Shown: positions 55,158 through 63,909, counted from the stretch's first letter. The stretch is DNA of 64,000 nucleotides from Vallitalea pronyensis (GCF_018141445.1 NZ_CP058649.1:3367001-3431000), one strand, 5' to 3'. Program-made: numbers and translations. The notes: generated by a model from the letters alone, not told the origin.

Positions 55158-55194
55158 AAGCATATCAATTATCCATTAATTGGTATGCTTTTTT
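55158..55194 (+). terminator. Terminator after the TrxB-like gene
   Basis: AAGCATATCAATTA (55158-55171) pairs with TAATTGGTATGCTT (55177-55190, one G-T) around a 5-nt loop, followed by TTTT. Confidence 0.85.
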
Positions 55195-55220
55195 ATGTTA
55201 ATATGAAAATTCTTTGAATG

Positions 55221-55239
55221 TAGCATATGAAATAGAAGC
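55221..55239 (+). repeat. 19-nt sequence shared with the topoisomerase leader
   Basis: TAGCATATGAAATAGAAGC occurs here and at 22323-22341 with similar sequence just upstream in both. Here the partner arm of the leader hairpin is absent, so this looks like a partial copy of a dispersed element. Confidence 0.6.
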
Positions 55240-55268
55240 TGAAGCAACATATTATTTTTAATTAAGAG

Positions 55269-55317
55269 TTGACTTAAATAAAAACGGATGCTATTATATA
55301 ATTAAGTAATTACTTAA
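55269..55317 (+). promoter_or_regulatory. arsR promoter with a 16-bp palindromic operator
   Basis: TTGACT (55269-55274), 17 nt, TATTAT (55292-55297). Immediately after lies the perfect palindrome TTAAGTAATTACTTAA (55302-55317), positioned for repression by the ArsR protein encoded downstream. Confidence 0.75.
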
Positions 55318-55341
55318 ATAAAATATATGGAGGCATAAATT

Positions 55342-55698
55342 ATGGAAAAACTCATAGTAAGATTTAAGGCATTAAGTGATGAGACGCGGTTTAAGTTGTT
55401 TTTATTACTTGCAGAAAAGCAATTATGTGTTGGTGGATTAGCAAAAGTATTAGGTATATCCGAATCCGCAGTGTCACAACATTTAAAGGTACTCAGAAAT
55501 GCTGATTTGATAAAAGGTGAAAAAGTAGGATATTACGTGCATTACAAGGTTCAAAAAGATATACTGGAAGAACTAAAAGGTGTTATTGAACAATTGGCTA
55601 ATGGTGTCGAGTTAACGGAGCAGAAAAAAAGTTTAGGGATTTATGAAGCAGAGTGTGAAAGCCAATGTAATAAAAATGGGAAAGGTTGTGATGCATAA
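55342..55698 (+). CDS. ArsR family metal/metalloid-responsive repressor
   Basis: A 118-aa winged-helix repressor. The DNA-binding region reads LAKVLGISESAVSQHLKVLRNADLI. The helix-3 metal site of ArsR (ELCVC) is LCVGGL here with one Cys. The C-terminal tail has three more cysteines in CESQCNKNGKGC, which could form a thiolate site for As(III) or another soft metal. It sits behind a palindromic operator and overlaps the split permease genes it presumably controls. GGAGG precedes the ATG. Confidence 0.87.
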   Translation: MEKLIVRFKALSDETRFKLFLLLAEKQLCVGGLAKVLGISESAVSQHLKVLRNADLIKGEKVGYYVHYKVQKDILEELKGVIEQLANGVELTEQKKSLGIYEAECESQCNKNGKGCDA

Positions 55699-56182
55699 TA
55701 TGACATACCTATATTCCTTAGCAGGAGTTGGCCTTCTCATTTCATTGATTAAAGATCGTCATAAATCAAAAAAAGCATTGATAACTGCTGTAAAGATTTT
55801 TGTAAAGATGTTGCCCATGTTATTAGGTATTGTTGCAGCTGTTTCACTTTTACTATATATTCTACCGGATTATGTAATTGCTAATTATTTAGGAGGAGAG
55901 GATAGTGCTACAGGTATAGCATTAGCCTTAGTTATAGGTTCAATTTCTTTATTACCTGGATTCATTACTTTTCCATTAAGTGGTCTGTTGTTACGTCAAG
56001 GCGTTAGTTATATGGTTTTAGCTGCATTTACCACAACGTTAATGATGGTAGGCATTATAACATTTCCCATAGAACGTAAATATTTTGGGACTAAATTAAC
56101 GCTACTAAGAAATCTTGCAGGCTTTGTCATAGCTCTTATCATTTCACTCTGTATTGGATTCGTTTATGGGGAGGTATTTTAA
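55691..56182 (+). CDS. Split permease, N-terminal half, copy 3
   Basis: A 163-aa membrane protein matching the first permease halves at 12706 and 53388: VKMLPMLLGIVAAVSLLLYILP, LPGFITFPLSGLLLRQG and ERKYFGTKLTLLRNLAGF. The ATG at 55691 overlaps the arsR stop by 8 nt, and AAAGG lies 5 nt before it, so it is coupled to arsR. A further upstream start would lie deep in arsR. ArsR linkage favours a metalloid or metal role for this copy. Confidence 0.8.
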   Translation: MHNMTYLYSLAGVGLLISLIKDRHKSKKALITAVKIFVKMLPMLLGIVAAVSLLLYILPDYVIANYLGGEDSATGIALALVIGSISLLPGFITFPLSGLLLRQGVSYMVLAAFTTTLMMVGIITFPIERKYFGTKLTLLRNLAGFVIALIISLCIGFVYGEVF

Positions 56183-56709
56183 TGGAAAAAGATAAGAAAA
56201 AGAAACCAATTGTACTCTTTGTTTTTCTAGGTACATATACAATATTTATTGTTTTATCAATGATAATAAGTTATGAACCTGGTAAAGTTATTTTTGATAA
56301 TTTTTATTTGTTTATCATGGATATGTTTAAACTATTTCCACCAGCATTTATACTTGTTGGGCTGTTTATGGTCTGGATAGATCGAAAGGTTGTAGAAAAG
56401 TATTTTGGTGAATCATCAGGATTAAAAGGGTATATAAGTGCTATTTTGTTAGCATGTACCACATTATATCCCTTTGTTGTTGTCTTGCCCATGGCAAGCG
56501 GTTTATACAAAAAGGGAGCGAAATTGGATATTGTTTTAACGTATTTAGGGGCAAGTGCTATATGTCGTATACCGATGTCCATATTTGAAGCAACCTTCTT
56601 AGGTTTTAAGTTCACGGCTATCAGGTATATCGTATCTTTACCATTAATTGTTTTTAGTTCTGTCATTATTGGGAAGCTAATGAAGAACAAACAACTTTCA
56701 TTTGAATAA
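56182..56709 (+). CDS. Split permease, C-terminal half, copy 3
   Basis: A 175-aa membrane protein, the partner of the preceding gene, sharing one base with its stop codon (TAATG). FKLFPPAFILVGLFMVWIDRKVVEKYFG and FVVVLPMASGLYKKGAKLD correspond to segments in copies 1 and 2. There is no ferredoxin tail. The arsR-permease-permease operon ends at the terminator 56722-56767. ArsP from this family exports methylarsenite. Function here is inferred only. Confidence 0.8.
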   Translation: MEKDKKKKPIVLFVFLGTYTIFIVLSMIISYEPGKVIFDNFYLFIMDMFKLFPPAFILVGLFMVWIDRKVVEKYFGESSGLKGYISAILLACTTLYPFVVVLPMASGLYKKGAKLDIVLTYLGASAICRIPMSIFEATFLGFKFTAIRYIVSLPLIVFSSVIIGKLMKNKQLSFE

Positions 56710-56721
56710 GTAATTCCAATC

Positions 56722-56772
56722 AAAATAAGAGGTTTAAATCCTAAATAAGGTTTAAGCCTCTTATTTTATTTC
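56722..56772 (+). terminator. Terminator after split permease copy 3
   Basis: 56722-56738 pairs with 56751-56767 along 17 bp with one T-G, with a T-rich 3' end. Confidence 0.85.
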
Positions 56773-56889
56773 AATAAGGCAATTTGCTACTATGGACTTA
56801 GAGAAAGGGTAGAAGGGACTATGGTGTTTCATCATGTTCCATGTCGATATTAGATATAGCACGCATTTTAAGCAAAAGAGGAGGAATAT

Positions 56890-58257
56890 ATGAATAAACT
56901 AAAAAGGTGTTTAGGTTTGCTTGTTATGGTGACATTAGCATTCTCTTTTTTCTCGATGTATAGTGTTGCTCAGGAAGATCAAACGGATAAACAAGGGTTA
57001 CAATTTAAGGACCTACCAAAAGAACATTGGGCATATGAAGATATCATGAAAATGGTAAACCGCGGCATTATCGGCGGATACACAGATGGTAACTTTAAAC
57101 CTTCCAAAGAAGTAACGCGATCAGAATTCGCAAAAATGATGGTATTAACACTTGATTTAACCTTGGTAAATACCAAAGAACCATCTTTTGAAGATGTAGC
57201 AACGAAAGATTGGGCGTATCCTTATGTAGAAACAGCAAAGCATTATTTAACAGGTTTTAGGACGTCAACTGGCGACTATTTTAAGCCAAATCACGTTGCA
57301 GTACGTGAGGATATGGCGGTTGCACTAGTAAAGGCACTAGAACTAGAGGTAAACGATTCAAGCTTAGGTATTCTAAATGAATACAAGGATAAAGACGATA
57401 TTTCACCTAATCTAGAAGAGCATGTAGCAACCATTATTCAACACAAAATTATGGTAGGAAACAGTGAAAAATTCTTTTATCCACAAGGTCATTTAACAAG
57501 AGCTCAAGCGGCATCATTACTTTCTCGACTAGTGAGTGAAGATAACGTTGATGATGAAGAAAAGGTTACCTATGATGATCAGGAAACACCATCTCCTTCT
57601 GATTACCTAACGCCTAACGTTAAGGGGGAGGTTACAGATGCAGGTATTCGTCTAGAGTGGAATAAAGTGAAGGAAGAGGGATTTAAGTATTATAAGGTCG
57701 TTGTATCTAAGCACGATTCAAATCCCAAATACCCAGAGAACGGTTACTTAGTTTATATTAGTGATATAAACAGAACCAGTCATTTTGTATCCCCATATGA
57801 TACATACAATAAAGGGGATGTTGGTGGACGTATTGAGCCAGAAGAAACTTACTATTTTAGTATTACAGCTGTTTATAAAGATAATAAAACGTATGGTAAT
57901 GCCATTCAATTAACCATGCCAGCCGCAATGGGTGATGAAGATTATACCACAAAAATCCAAGGCAATGTGACAGATCAAGGCGTTAATTTACAATGGAATG
58001 AAGCAAAAAAAGAAGGATTCAAATATTATAAAGTCGTCATTGCAAAACATGATGCAACGCCTATTTATCCTGATAATGGTTATATGTTTTGTTACTCAAA
58101 TAGAGGTAAGACTTCAGCCCTCATAACGACGCATAACAAATATCATCATGGTGATTTCGGAAACTATCTACAACCAGGAGAGTCTTATTATTTCAGTATT
58201 ACAACGGTTTATACCCATGGAAAATATGCAAGTAATGTCATTAGGTTGACGTATTGA
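56890..58257 (+). CDS. SLH-domain surface protein with two FN3-like repeats
   Basis: An exported 455-aa protein. A signal peptide spans about residues 1-27 (KRCLGLLVMVTLAFSFFSM). Three SLH domains lie at about 37-220 (FKDLPKEHWAYEDI, SFEDVATKDWAYPYV, YKDKDDISPNLEEHV) and attach it to the wall. Two related modules follow, at about 245-345 and 355-455, each containing GFKYYKVV and YYFSIT(A/T)VY with a LEWN/LQWN strand, fibronectin-III-like. It probably binds a surface ligand or polymer, since no enzyme motif is seen. It is monocistronic with a terminator. Confidence 0.85.
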   Translation: MNKLKRCLGLLVMVTLAFSFFSMYSVAQEDQTDKQGLQFKDLPKEHWAYEDIMKMVNRGIIGGYTDGNFKPSKEVTRSEFAKMMVLTLDLTLVNTKEPSFEDVATKDWAYPYVETAKHYLTGFRTSTGDYFKPNHVAVREDMAVALVKALELEVNDSSLGILNEYKDKDDISPNLEEHVATIIQHKIMVGNSEKFFYPQGHLTRAQAASLLSRLVSEDNVDDEEKVTYDDQETPSPSDYLTPNVKGEVTDAGIRLEWNKVKEEGFKYYKVVVSKHDSNPKYPENGYLVYISDINRTSHFVSPYDTYNKGDVGGRIEPEETYYFSITAVYKDNKTYGNAIQLTMPAAMGDEDYTTKIQGNVTDQGVNLQWNEAKKEGFKYYKVVIAKHDATPIYPDNGYMFCYSNRGKTSALITTHNKYHHGDFGNYLQPGESYYFSITTVYTHGKYASNVIRLTY

Positions 58258-58282
58258 TTGTCAAATAGTTTTTGAAAAACTT

Positions 58283-58329
58283 AAGCAAACAAAAAACATG
58301 TTTTTATATGTTTATTGTTTGCTTTTTTA
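58283..58329 (+). terminator. Terminator after the SLH protein gene
   Basis: 58283-58299 pairs with 58308-58324 at 16 of 17 positions, then a T run. Confidence 0.85.
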
Positions 58330-58368
58330 TGCTATAAAGGGTCCAAAGAAAAAAATAGTTGATTATAG

Positions 58369-58402
58369 TATTAACATATGGTACTATTAACATATGTTAA
58401 TA
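58369..58402. promoter_or_regulatory. Operator region of the PadR gene
   Basis: TATTAACATATG occurs twice (58369-58380 and 58385-58396). The second lies in a perfect 18-nt palindrome TATTAACATATGTTAATA (58385-58402), 17 nt before the start codon. PadR regulators commonly repress themselves through such sites. Confidence 0.75.
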
Positions 58403-58419
58403 CTAAATGAGGTGATAAA

Positions 58420-58965
58420 ATGTCAATTAACTATGCTATATTAGGCTTGTTATCCTGGAAAAACTTTACGGGATATGAAATAAAGAAATATATTAAAGAA
58501 TCGGATTTGATGTATTGGTCAGGAAATAATAATCAAATATACAAGGCGTTTGTTAAATTATTAGAAGAAGGTTATGTATCAAATATAGTTGAGCATCAAG
58601 ACGGTTCACCTTCAAAGAAAATTTATTCCATTACTGAAAAAGGAAAAGAACATCTTAAAGAATGGCTTCTTTCTGACAATGAATTTATTGAAATGAAAAA
58701 TAATTTTTTAATACAGTTTGCTTGGATGGATATATTATCATATGAAGAATTGGATAAACAGCTTGAAAAATATGAAGATAATATAAAAACCAATATTATG
58801 ATGTACGAAGAAAAGCAGAGAAGGGGTATCAGGGAACCGAAAAGAAGTAAACGAGAAAAAGTTTTATGGGATCGGATATCAGAAAATATCCTTTCTTCTT
58901 ATAAGAACCAACTTAAATGGGTGAAAAAAACAAGAAATGAATTGAGGTTATTAAATAATGAGTAA
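58420..58965 (+). CDS. PadR family transcriptional regulator
   Basis: A 181-aa regulator. Residues about 1-85 form the PadR winged helix (AILGLLSWKNFTGYEIKKYI; YSITEKGKEHLKEWL). Residues about 90-178 form the helical Vir_act_alpha_C dimerisation domain. It overlaps the downstream hydrolase by 8 nt, so the two are co-expressed. The palindrome directly upstream suggests autoregulation. The ligand is unknown. Confidence 0.88.
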   Translation: MSINYAILGLLSWKNFTGYEIKKYIKESDLMYWSGNNNQIYKAFVKLLEEGYVSNIVEHQDGSPSKKIYSITEKGKEHLKEWLLSDNEFIEMKNNFLIQFAWMDILSYEELDKQLEKYEDNIKTNIMMYEEKQRRGIREPKRSKREKVLWDRISENILSSYKNQLKWVKKTRNELRLLNNE

Positions 58966-59839
58966 AGGTATATTTAAATCAGAAAATAAAAAAAGAGAAA
59001 TAATTAATTTTTATAATAAAATATTAAAAAGGTGGCCTGTTAATTATGAAGAGATAACAATAAATACAAAATATGGAGATACACATATACTGTTAAGCGG
59101 TAATAAAGATAATCCACCATTGGTATTGATACATGGTTCTGCATCTAATTCAGCTATGTGGATAGGCGATATAGAAAATTATGTAAAGTATTTTAGAGTT
59201 TATATGATTGATATTCCTGGAGAACCAGGTAAAAGTCAGGAATTAAGGTTTGATATAGAGACATCAGAATCAGCAAAGTGGTTAGATAACATAATATCTG
59301 AATTAAATATAAAAATGTTTTGCTTAGGTGGTATTTCCTTCGGAGGATGGATAGCAGTGGATTACTCAGTTAAGAATCCTGGTAAAGTAGAAAAGTTATT
59401 TTTATTATGTCCTGCAGGAATAGGAAAGCAAAAAACGAAGTATATACCTTATTTAGTCTTTATGGCATTATTGGGACAATATGGATCAAAAAAAGTTTTG
59501 GAAAAAATTTGTTATGGTGAAGAAATTGATCAAGAGGCCCTTTATTTTAATCATCTAATTTCAAAAGGATTTAATCCTCGAATGAAGAAATTTCCAATAT
59601 TTGAAGATAAGCAATTAAGAAGTTTAACAATGAAAACATGTTTGATTCTGGGTAAAAAAGATATAGTGTTTGATTCAGAAGATACGTTAAAAAGAGCAAT
59701 AAATAATATTCCAAACCTAAATTATGAAATGCTTCTAGATAAGGGGCATGGATTAATCAACAAAAGTAAGCAGATTATAGATTTTTTGTTGGATGAAGCA
59801 TATAGTGAACAATGCGAAAAGGAGGCAATTATTAAGTAG
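58958..59839 (+). CDS. Alpha/beta hydrolase
   Basis: A 293-aa serine hydrolase. The oxyanion region is VLIHGSASNSAMW, the nucleophile elbow is GISFGGW, and the Asp (LILGKKDIVFD) and His (LDKGHGL) of the triad are visible. There is no signal peptide. It is translationally coupled to a PadR repressor, suggesting induction by a substrate such as an ester or toxic lipid. The substrate is not predictable. The stretch is noticeably AT-rich. Confidence 0.85.
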   Translation: MSKGIFKSENKKREIINFYNKILKRWPVNYEEITINTKYGDTHILLSGNKDNPPLVLIHGSASNSAMWIGDIENYVKYFRVYMIDIPGEPGKSQELRFDIETSESAKWLDNIISELNIKMFCLGGISFGGWIAVDYSVKNPGKVEKLFLLCPAGIGKQKTKYIPYLVFMALLGQYGSKKVLEKICYGEEIDQEALYFNHLISKGFNPRMKKFPIFEDKQLRSLTMKTCLILGKKDIVFDSEDTLKRAINNIPNLNYEMLLDKGHGLINKSKQIIDFLLDEAYSEQCEKEAIIK

Positions 59840-59904
59840 TGTTATAGTTCTTATACTTTCATTTGAGCAATGTCATTGAGGAAATTGTATTTAAAATAGT
59901 TAGA

Positions 59905-59941
59905 GCAACTGAAATTACAATAGTATTCAGTTGCCTTTTTT
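59905..59941 (+). terminator. Terminator after the hydrolase gene
   Basis: GCAACTGAA (59905-59913) pairs exactly with TTCAGTTGC (59926-59934), followed by CTTTTTTT. Confidence 0.85.
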
Positions 59942-60209
59942 TGTTATATTTTAAGAGCTTGTAAATTACACAAAGGAATAAAGAAATAAATTTCCTAATG
60001 CTTATTGGTACTAAATTATTTTTTTACTGGTAAAACCATAATCTGAGCGATAATTAAATCATAAATTGCAAATTATGATTAGCCAGTTAAAAAGTGATGG
60101 GGGTTAAATTTCAAATATAACTTTGAAGTTTTGGAAAAAAAGTCGGTTGTTCATAAAAAAAATATGTTACGATATATTCATCTTAAGATGTAAAGGGAGT
60201 GCACTTTCT
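59942..60209. other. 268-nt AT-rich intergenic region
   Basis: It holds no gene. It must contain the promoter of the AraC-GyrI gene, but no strong consensus is visible. A weak TTGTTC-17-CGATAT pair lies near 60148-60176. Confidence 0.35.
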
Positions 60210-61562
60210 ATGAACTATTACGAACGAATTCAAAAATCTATTGATTATATTGAAGATAACCTTGAGAATAAGATTAATTTAGATCTAGTAGTAAACCAAG
60301 CATATATGTCAAAGTCAAATTATTATAGGATGTTTTTTGCTCTAATAGGCTATTCAGTAAAGGCGTATATTAGACAAAGAAGGGTGAGTCTTGCAAGCAT
60401 AGAATTAGTGCATAATAATATGAATATTATTGATATTGCTATAAAATATGATTTTAGTAGTGGAGATGCTTTCTCAAGAGCTTTTAAAAAAATCACTGGA
60501 TTTTTACCAAGTGAGTTCAAAAAAACTAAGAAGAATTATAGTTTTGAAAGGGTGAATATAATGGATAAATATTTTGAAGTCCAAGATAAAGCATTACTTG
60601 AAAAGTATCCTGATATAAAAGTATTAAAAGAGATCAAACCAATGAAAGTAGCATATTACTGCTATTATGGGAAAAACCCGGAGGAGAATGCATTTTTGGT
60701 CATTAAGGAATGGTTAAAGAAAAGTGATTTTAATAATACTAAACAAGATTTTAGGATATTTGGATTTAATAATCCAAGTCCATCTAACCCCCAACAAGAG
60801 GAATATGGATATGAGGTATGTGTAACCATTGACGAGGAATTTATTGTTAAAGACGAAAATATAAAATCAAAAGTTTTAGATGGTGGTCTTTATGCAGTTA
60901 TAGGAATAAGACCGGATAAAAACGGGGAATTGGGTAACGAAATAATGAGGGCATGGAAACGTTTTGGAGAGTGGTTAAAAGACAGTAAATATAGATATGG
61001 TGGATATCAATGGCTTGAAGAACATTTAGGTTTTGATAAGAACTATAATCATATAGGTGGCATAGATTTATACATGCCAATCATAAAAAAAGATACCATA
61101 GACATAACAAAAACTTATGAACATATCCAGCCAATGTGGACAGCTTCTTATAAAGTAGAGGGTAGAGATGCTACTGAAAAAGCAAGAAAATATTTTTTAA
61201 AATGGGCAGATGCTGAAGGTCTCTTTAATAACAGTTACAAACATAAATTTTTTGCTTATTATAATCATGAAAGAATGGGAGAAAAAGATTTCTTTTATAA
61301 AATACATGTATCAATACCTAGAGAATTTAAAACAGATGATCCAAATATAAAGCTTGAAGAGTTTAAAGGTGGATATTATGCTGTTATGAAATCAAAATTT
61401 AAATATAATGGAGCCTCTTGGGGCGAATTTATTGATTGGGTATCTAAAAGTAAAGAATTTTGTTTTGGTGACTACTGGTTTTTTGAGGAATATAAAATAA
61501 ACGAACCACGCATTAGAATGGAAACAGATATGATTTTGTATATGCCAATAAAACCAAAGTGA
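60210..61562 (+). CDS. AraC-type regulator with two GyrI-like effector domains
   Basis: A 450-aa fusion. Residues about 1-105 form an AraC DNA-binding domain (YMSKSNYYRMFFALIG; SRAFKKITGFLPSEF). Residues about 130-300 and 310-450 each resemble the GyrI/SbmC-like ligand-binding fold, with paired motifs such as KVLDGGLYAVIG and LEEFKGGYYAVM and terminal strands IDLYMPI and MILYMPI. A normal Rob/SoxS-like protein has one such domain, so this is a tandem duplication. It probably senses a hydrophobic or cationic compound. The start is ATG 60210, after AAAGGGAG. Confidence 0.85.
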   Translation: MNYYERIQKSIDYIEDNLENKINLDLVVNQAYMSKSNYYRMFFALIGYSVKAYIRQRRVSLASIELVHNNMNIIDIAIKYDFSSGDAFSRAFKKITGFLPSEFKKTKKNYSFERVNIMDKYFEVQDKALLEKYPDIKVLKEIKPMKVAYYCYYGKNPEENAFLVIKEWLKKSDFNNTKQDFRIFGFNNPSPSNPQQEEYGYEVCVTIDEEFIVKDENIKSKVLDGGLYAVIGIRPDKNGELGNEIMRAWKRFGEWLKDSKYRYGGYQWLEEHLGFDKNYNHIGGIDLYMPIIKKDTIDITKTYEHIQPMWTASYKVEGRDATEKARKYFLKWADAEGLFNNSYKHKFFAYYNHERMGEKDFFYKIHVSIPREFKTDDPNIKLEEFKGGYYAVMKSKFKYNGASWGEFIDWVSKSKEFCFGDYWFFEEYKINEPRIRMETDMILYMPIKPK

Positions 61563-61580
61563 AAAACATATAATATAGCC

Positions 61581-61609
61581 AACAGGGGGCATAAAACACC
61601 CCTGTTTTT
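61581..61609 (+). terminator. Terminator after the AraC-GyrI gene
   Basis: AACAGGGG (61581-61588) pairs with CCCCTGTT (61599-61606), followed by T. Confidence 0.8.
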
Positions 61610-61732
61610 ATATGTAAAAATAAATATGCTAATAGAAGACGTCACGTCTATGCTAGTACCAATGTACAAGACTATGATGGTTATAGTAATAGTGTGATAG
61701 CAGAAAATTGATGAGACAGGTGTTAAGTAACA

Positions 61733-61790
61733 TTGACAAGTTGACAATTCTGTACTAAACTATAATTAAACAATGTTTAAAACATGTTTA
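61733..61790 (+). promoter_or_regulatory. Promoter and dyads upstream of the second TetR gene
   Basis: TTGACA (61733-61738), 17 nt, TAAACT (61756-61761). Another TTGACA overlaps at 61741. TTAAAC-AAT-GTTTAA and the adjacent AACATGTT dyads around 61766-61787 are candidate TetR operators. Confidence 0.55.
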
Positions 61791-61821
61791 AATCAAATAT
61801 GTCTGATTTAGGAGTGACTTG

Positions 61822-62412
61822 ATGGATATAAAAGCAAATGTAAAAGACCAGATACTTAATGCCGTAATAGAATTGATTGATGAAGTGGATTTAATCGAAA
61901 GAATAACATCTCGGAAGATAGCAGAGAAGGCCGGAGTCAACCTGGCACTGATAAATTATTACTATCAGTCAAAAGACAACTTGATAAATCAAGCAGTCAG
62001 CTACAAGATGGAATTGATTACTCGTCAAATGAGCAATGCATATAGTGATGTTGATTCACCATACCAACAACTGATTGGACTCTTATTGTCGTCAGCTGAT
62101 CTGAGCTTTAAGTACAATAAGTTTTTTAAAGTTGCAGTTGAAACAGAAATGAGAAATGGCTACAGGAACTCATTAGACTTAGTCATGCCACTTCTCAAGG
62201 AAATATTCAATAATACTGATAAGGAGGAGTTAAGGATAATTGCCATGCAACTTATGATACCATTTCATCAAATAATCATGTATCCTGACTTGTACAGCAA
62301 ATATTTAGAAACAGATTTCTTTGATAAGAGCAAGCGTGACGATACCATAATCAAAATGATGCAAAAGGCACTAGGTAAGAAGGAGAATGAGACAGTTGGT
62401 AGAACTAAATAA
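61822..62412 (+). CDS. TetR family transcriptional regulator
   Basis: A 196-aa regulator. The helix-turn-helix lies at about residues 25-55 (ITSRKIAEKAGVNLALINYYYQSKDNL). The helical C-terminal domain has no recognised ligand motif. ATG 61822 is 7 nt after AGGAG. A TTG one codon earlier is less likely. It overlaps a membrane-protein gene and is likely the first gene of an operon with it and perhaps a flavodoxin. Confidence 0.88.
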   Translation: MDIKANVKDQILNAVIELIDEVDLIERITSRKIAEKAGVNLALINYYYQSKDNLINQAVSYKMELITRQMSNAYSDVDSPYQQLIGLLLSSADLSFKYNKFFKVAVETEMRNGYRNSLDLVMPLLKEIFNNTDKEELRIIAMQLMIPFHQIIMYPDLYSKYLETDFFDKSKRDDTIIKMMQKALGKKENETVGRTK

Positions 62413-63073
62413 GAATAAGAGAGAAAAGAACAACTATTACAATAAAGCTATAAGGATTACAGTATCGGTTTTCGGCGTAATACTTAGTTTGAGCGGTATC
62501 GTCCATGGTTTATTTGAAGTTCTTCAAGGCAATGTCAAAACTGAAAGCCTGATGATCCATGCCATAGGCGAATCGCATAAATTCTGGGCATATGGTAACG
62601 AGCCTGCTTTGACTATTATTCCTAACTTTCTTATAACAGGATTGGCTGCTATATCAATCAGCATCATCATCATCATATGGTCAATAAAATTCATGGACAA
62701 GAAGAGTAGTGCCCATGTTTTCCTATTGCTGTTTATCATTTTGCTGCTTGTCGGTGGTGGCGTAGGTCAAGCTGTATTCTTTACTTTAATTTGGGGATTC
62801 GCAACTAGAATAAGTAAACCTTTGAATTGGTGGAATAAAGTGCTCCGAAATAGCTTAAAAGAAGTGCTATCAAAGTTTTGGAGGATTCTACTTATCATAA
62901 GTTCATTTCTAGTATTATTCGCTCTAGAAATCGCAGTGTTCGGCTATGTGCCTGGCATTACAAATCCGGATACTGTTTCTCTAGTTATGCTGAGCAGTTT
63001 AGGGTGTGGTCTCATATTTCTTATAGCAACGTTCATATCAGGTATTTCCCATGATCTAGTAAACAGGAAGTAG
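62387..63073 (+). CDS. Integral membrane protein, unknown
   Basis: A 228-aa protein with about six hydrophobic segments. The first is near residues 22-42 (ITVSVFGVILSLSGIVHG), then two segments flank a charged loop (IKFMDKKSSAHVF), followed by a pair near the C-terminus. I do not recognise a family. It overlaps the tetR gene by 26 nt if the ATG at 62387 is used. A TTG at 62396 has better spacing from AGGAG and is also possible. It may be the target of the TetR regulator, for example a small-molecule resistance or permease-like protein. Confidence 0.7.
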   Translation: MRQLVELNKNKREKNNYYNKAIRITVSVFGVILSLSGIVHGLFEVLQGNVKTESLMIHAIGESHKFWAYGNEPALTIIPNFLITGLAAISISIIIIIWSIKFMDKKSSAHVFLLLFIILLLVGGGVGQAVFFTLIWGFATRISKPLNWWNKVLRNSLKEVLSKFWRILLIISSFLVLFALEIAVFGYVPGITNPDTVSLVMLSSLGCGLIFLIATFISGISHDLVNRK

Positions 63074-63131
63074 TATTTGAAATTATAAGTTTGATGTAAG
63101 CCAATACGAACATATTATTAGGAGGAAGATT

Positions 63132-63644
63132 ATGGATAGAAAAGCGCTTATTGCATATGCTTCTAAGCATGGATCCACAAGAGAGATTGCTGAAAGAATA
63201 CGATCTTTACTGAAAGAAAAAGGTGTTATATTTAATATTGCGTCCATTGAAAACGTAAAAAAAATATCAGACTACTCTGATGTGATTCTAGGGAGCGCCT
63301 TGTATATCGGAAGATGGGATAAACGCATGGTTAAGTTTGTAAAGAAGAATCAGGAACAATTACATGGTAAGAGGGTTTGGTTTTTTTCGAGTGGACCTAC
63401 TGAAATAAATGAACTCCCTGAGGATATGAATGCAAAACATATGTCCTCTTCTATAAAAGAAATAATAAACTTCATTAGTCCGGTGGATATGGCTTGCTTC
63501 CCAGGATGCATTGATATCGAAAAACTCAGTATATTTGAGAAATGGATTGTAAACAAGGTCGATGCACCCATTGGGGATTATAGGGATTGGACATGTATTG
63601 AGACATGGGCTGATAACATTTCAAAAGAACTGAACATTAAATAG
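63132..63644 (+). CDS. Flavodoxin-domain protein (HemG-like)
   Basis: A 170-aa flavodoxin fold. The FMN phosphate loop reads YASKHGSTREIAERI near the N-terminus, and later FMN loops include LGSALYIGRWDKRM and FFSSGPTE. The family (Flavodoxin_5) includes menaquinone-dependent protoporphyrinogen oxidase HemG, but no heme genes are nearby, so a general electron-transfer role is as likely. AGGAGG precedes the ATG. It is 58 nt after the membrane-protein gene, probably in the same operon. Confidence 0.85.
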   Translation: MDRKALIAYASKHGSTREIAERIRSLLKEKGVIFNIASIENVKKISDYSDVILGSALYIGRWDKRMVKFVKKNQEQLHGKRVWFFSSGPTEINELPEDMNAKHMSSSIKEIINFISPVDMACFPGCIDIEKLSIFEKWIVNKVDAPIGDYRDWTCIETWADNISKELNIK

Positions 63645-63796
63645 TACGCCTGAGTCAATTGCAAACCTGCAATAAAACTCAAGCAGATTCTTCTAAATCA
63701 AAGATTGCTTGTAAAGTGTAAATACTTTGTCAGTTATTTAAAGTAATGCTAGATTATTATGGTGGCGAACTTAATACGTCTCAGTACTCTGTTTTT

Positions 63797-63838
63797 AAAA
63801 AAAAACGGAGGTTTTAATTGTTATTTCAAAACCTCCGT
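63797..63838 (-). terminator. Terminator of the minus-strand gene at the right edge
   Basis: ACGGAGGTTTT (63805-63815) pairs exactly with AAAACCTCCGT (63828-63838). On the minus strand a run of T follows, so it serves the gene ending at 63910. The plus strand lacks a T run. Confidence 0.8.
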
Positions 63839-63909
63839 TAGGCTACTTTATTTTGTTTGGCGCATGGCTATCTTGCCACTGTCCCTGTTCTGTTTATGAC
63901 AAAGGTGGA

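Noticed and set aside
63645..63796. Possible small RNA after the flavodoxin gene
   Set aside because: Only short imperfect repeats are seen, with no promoter or terminator on the plus strand.
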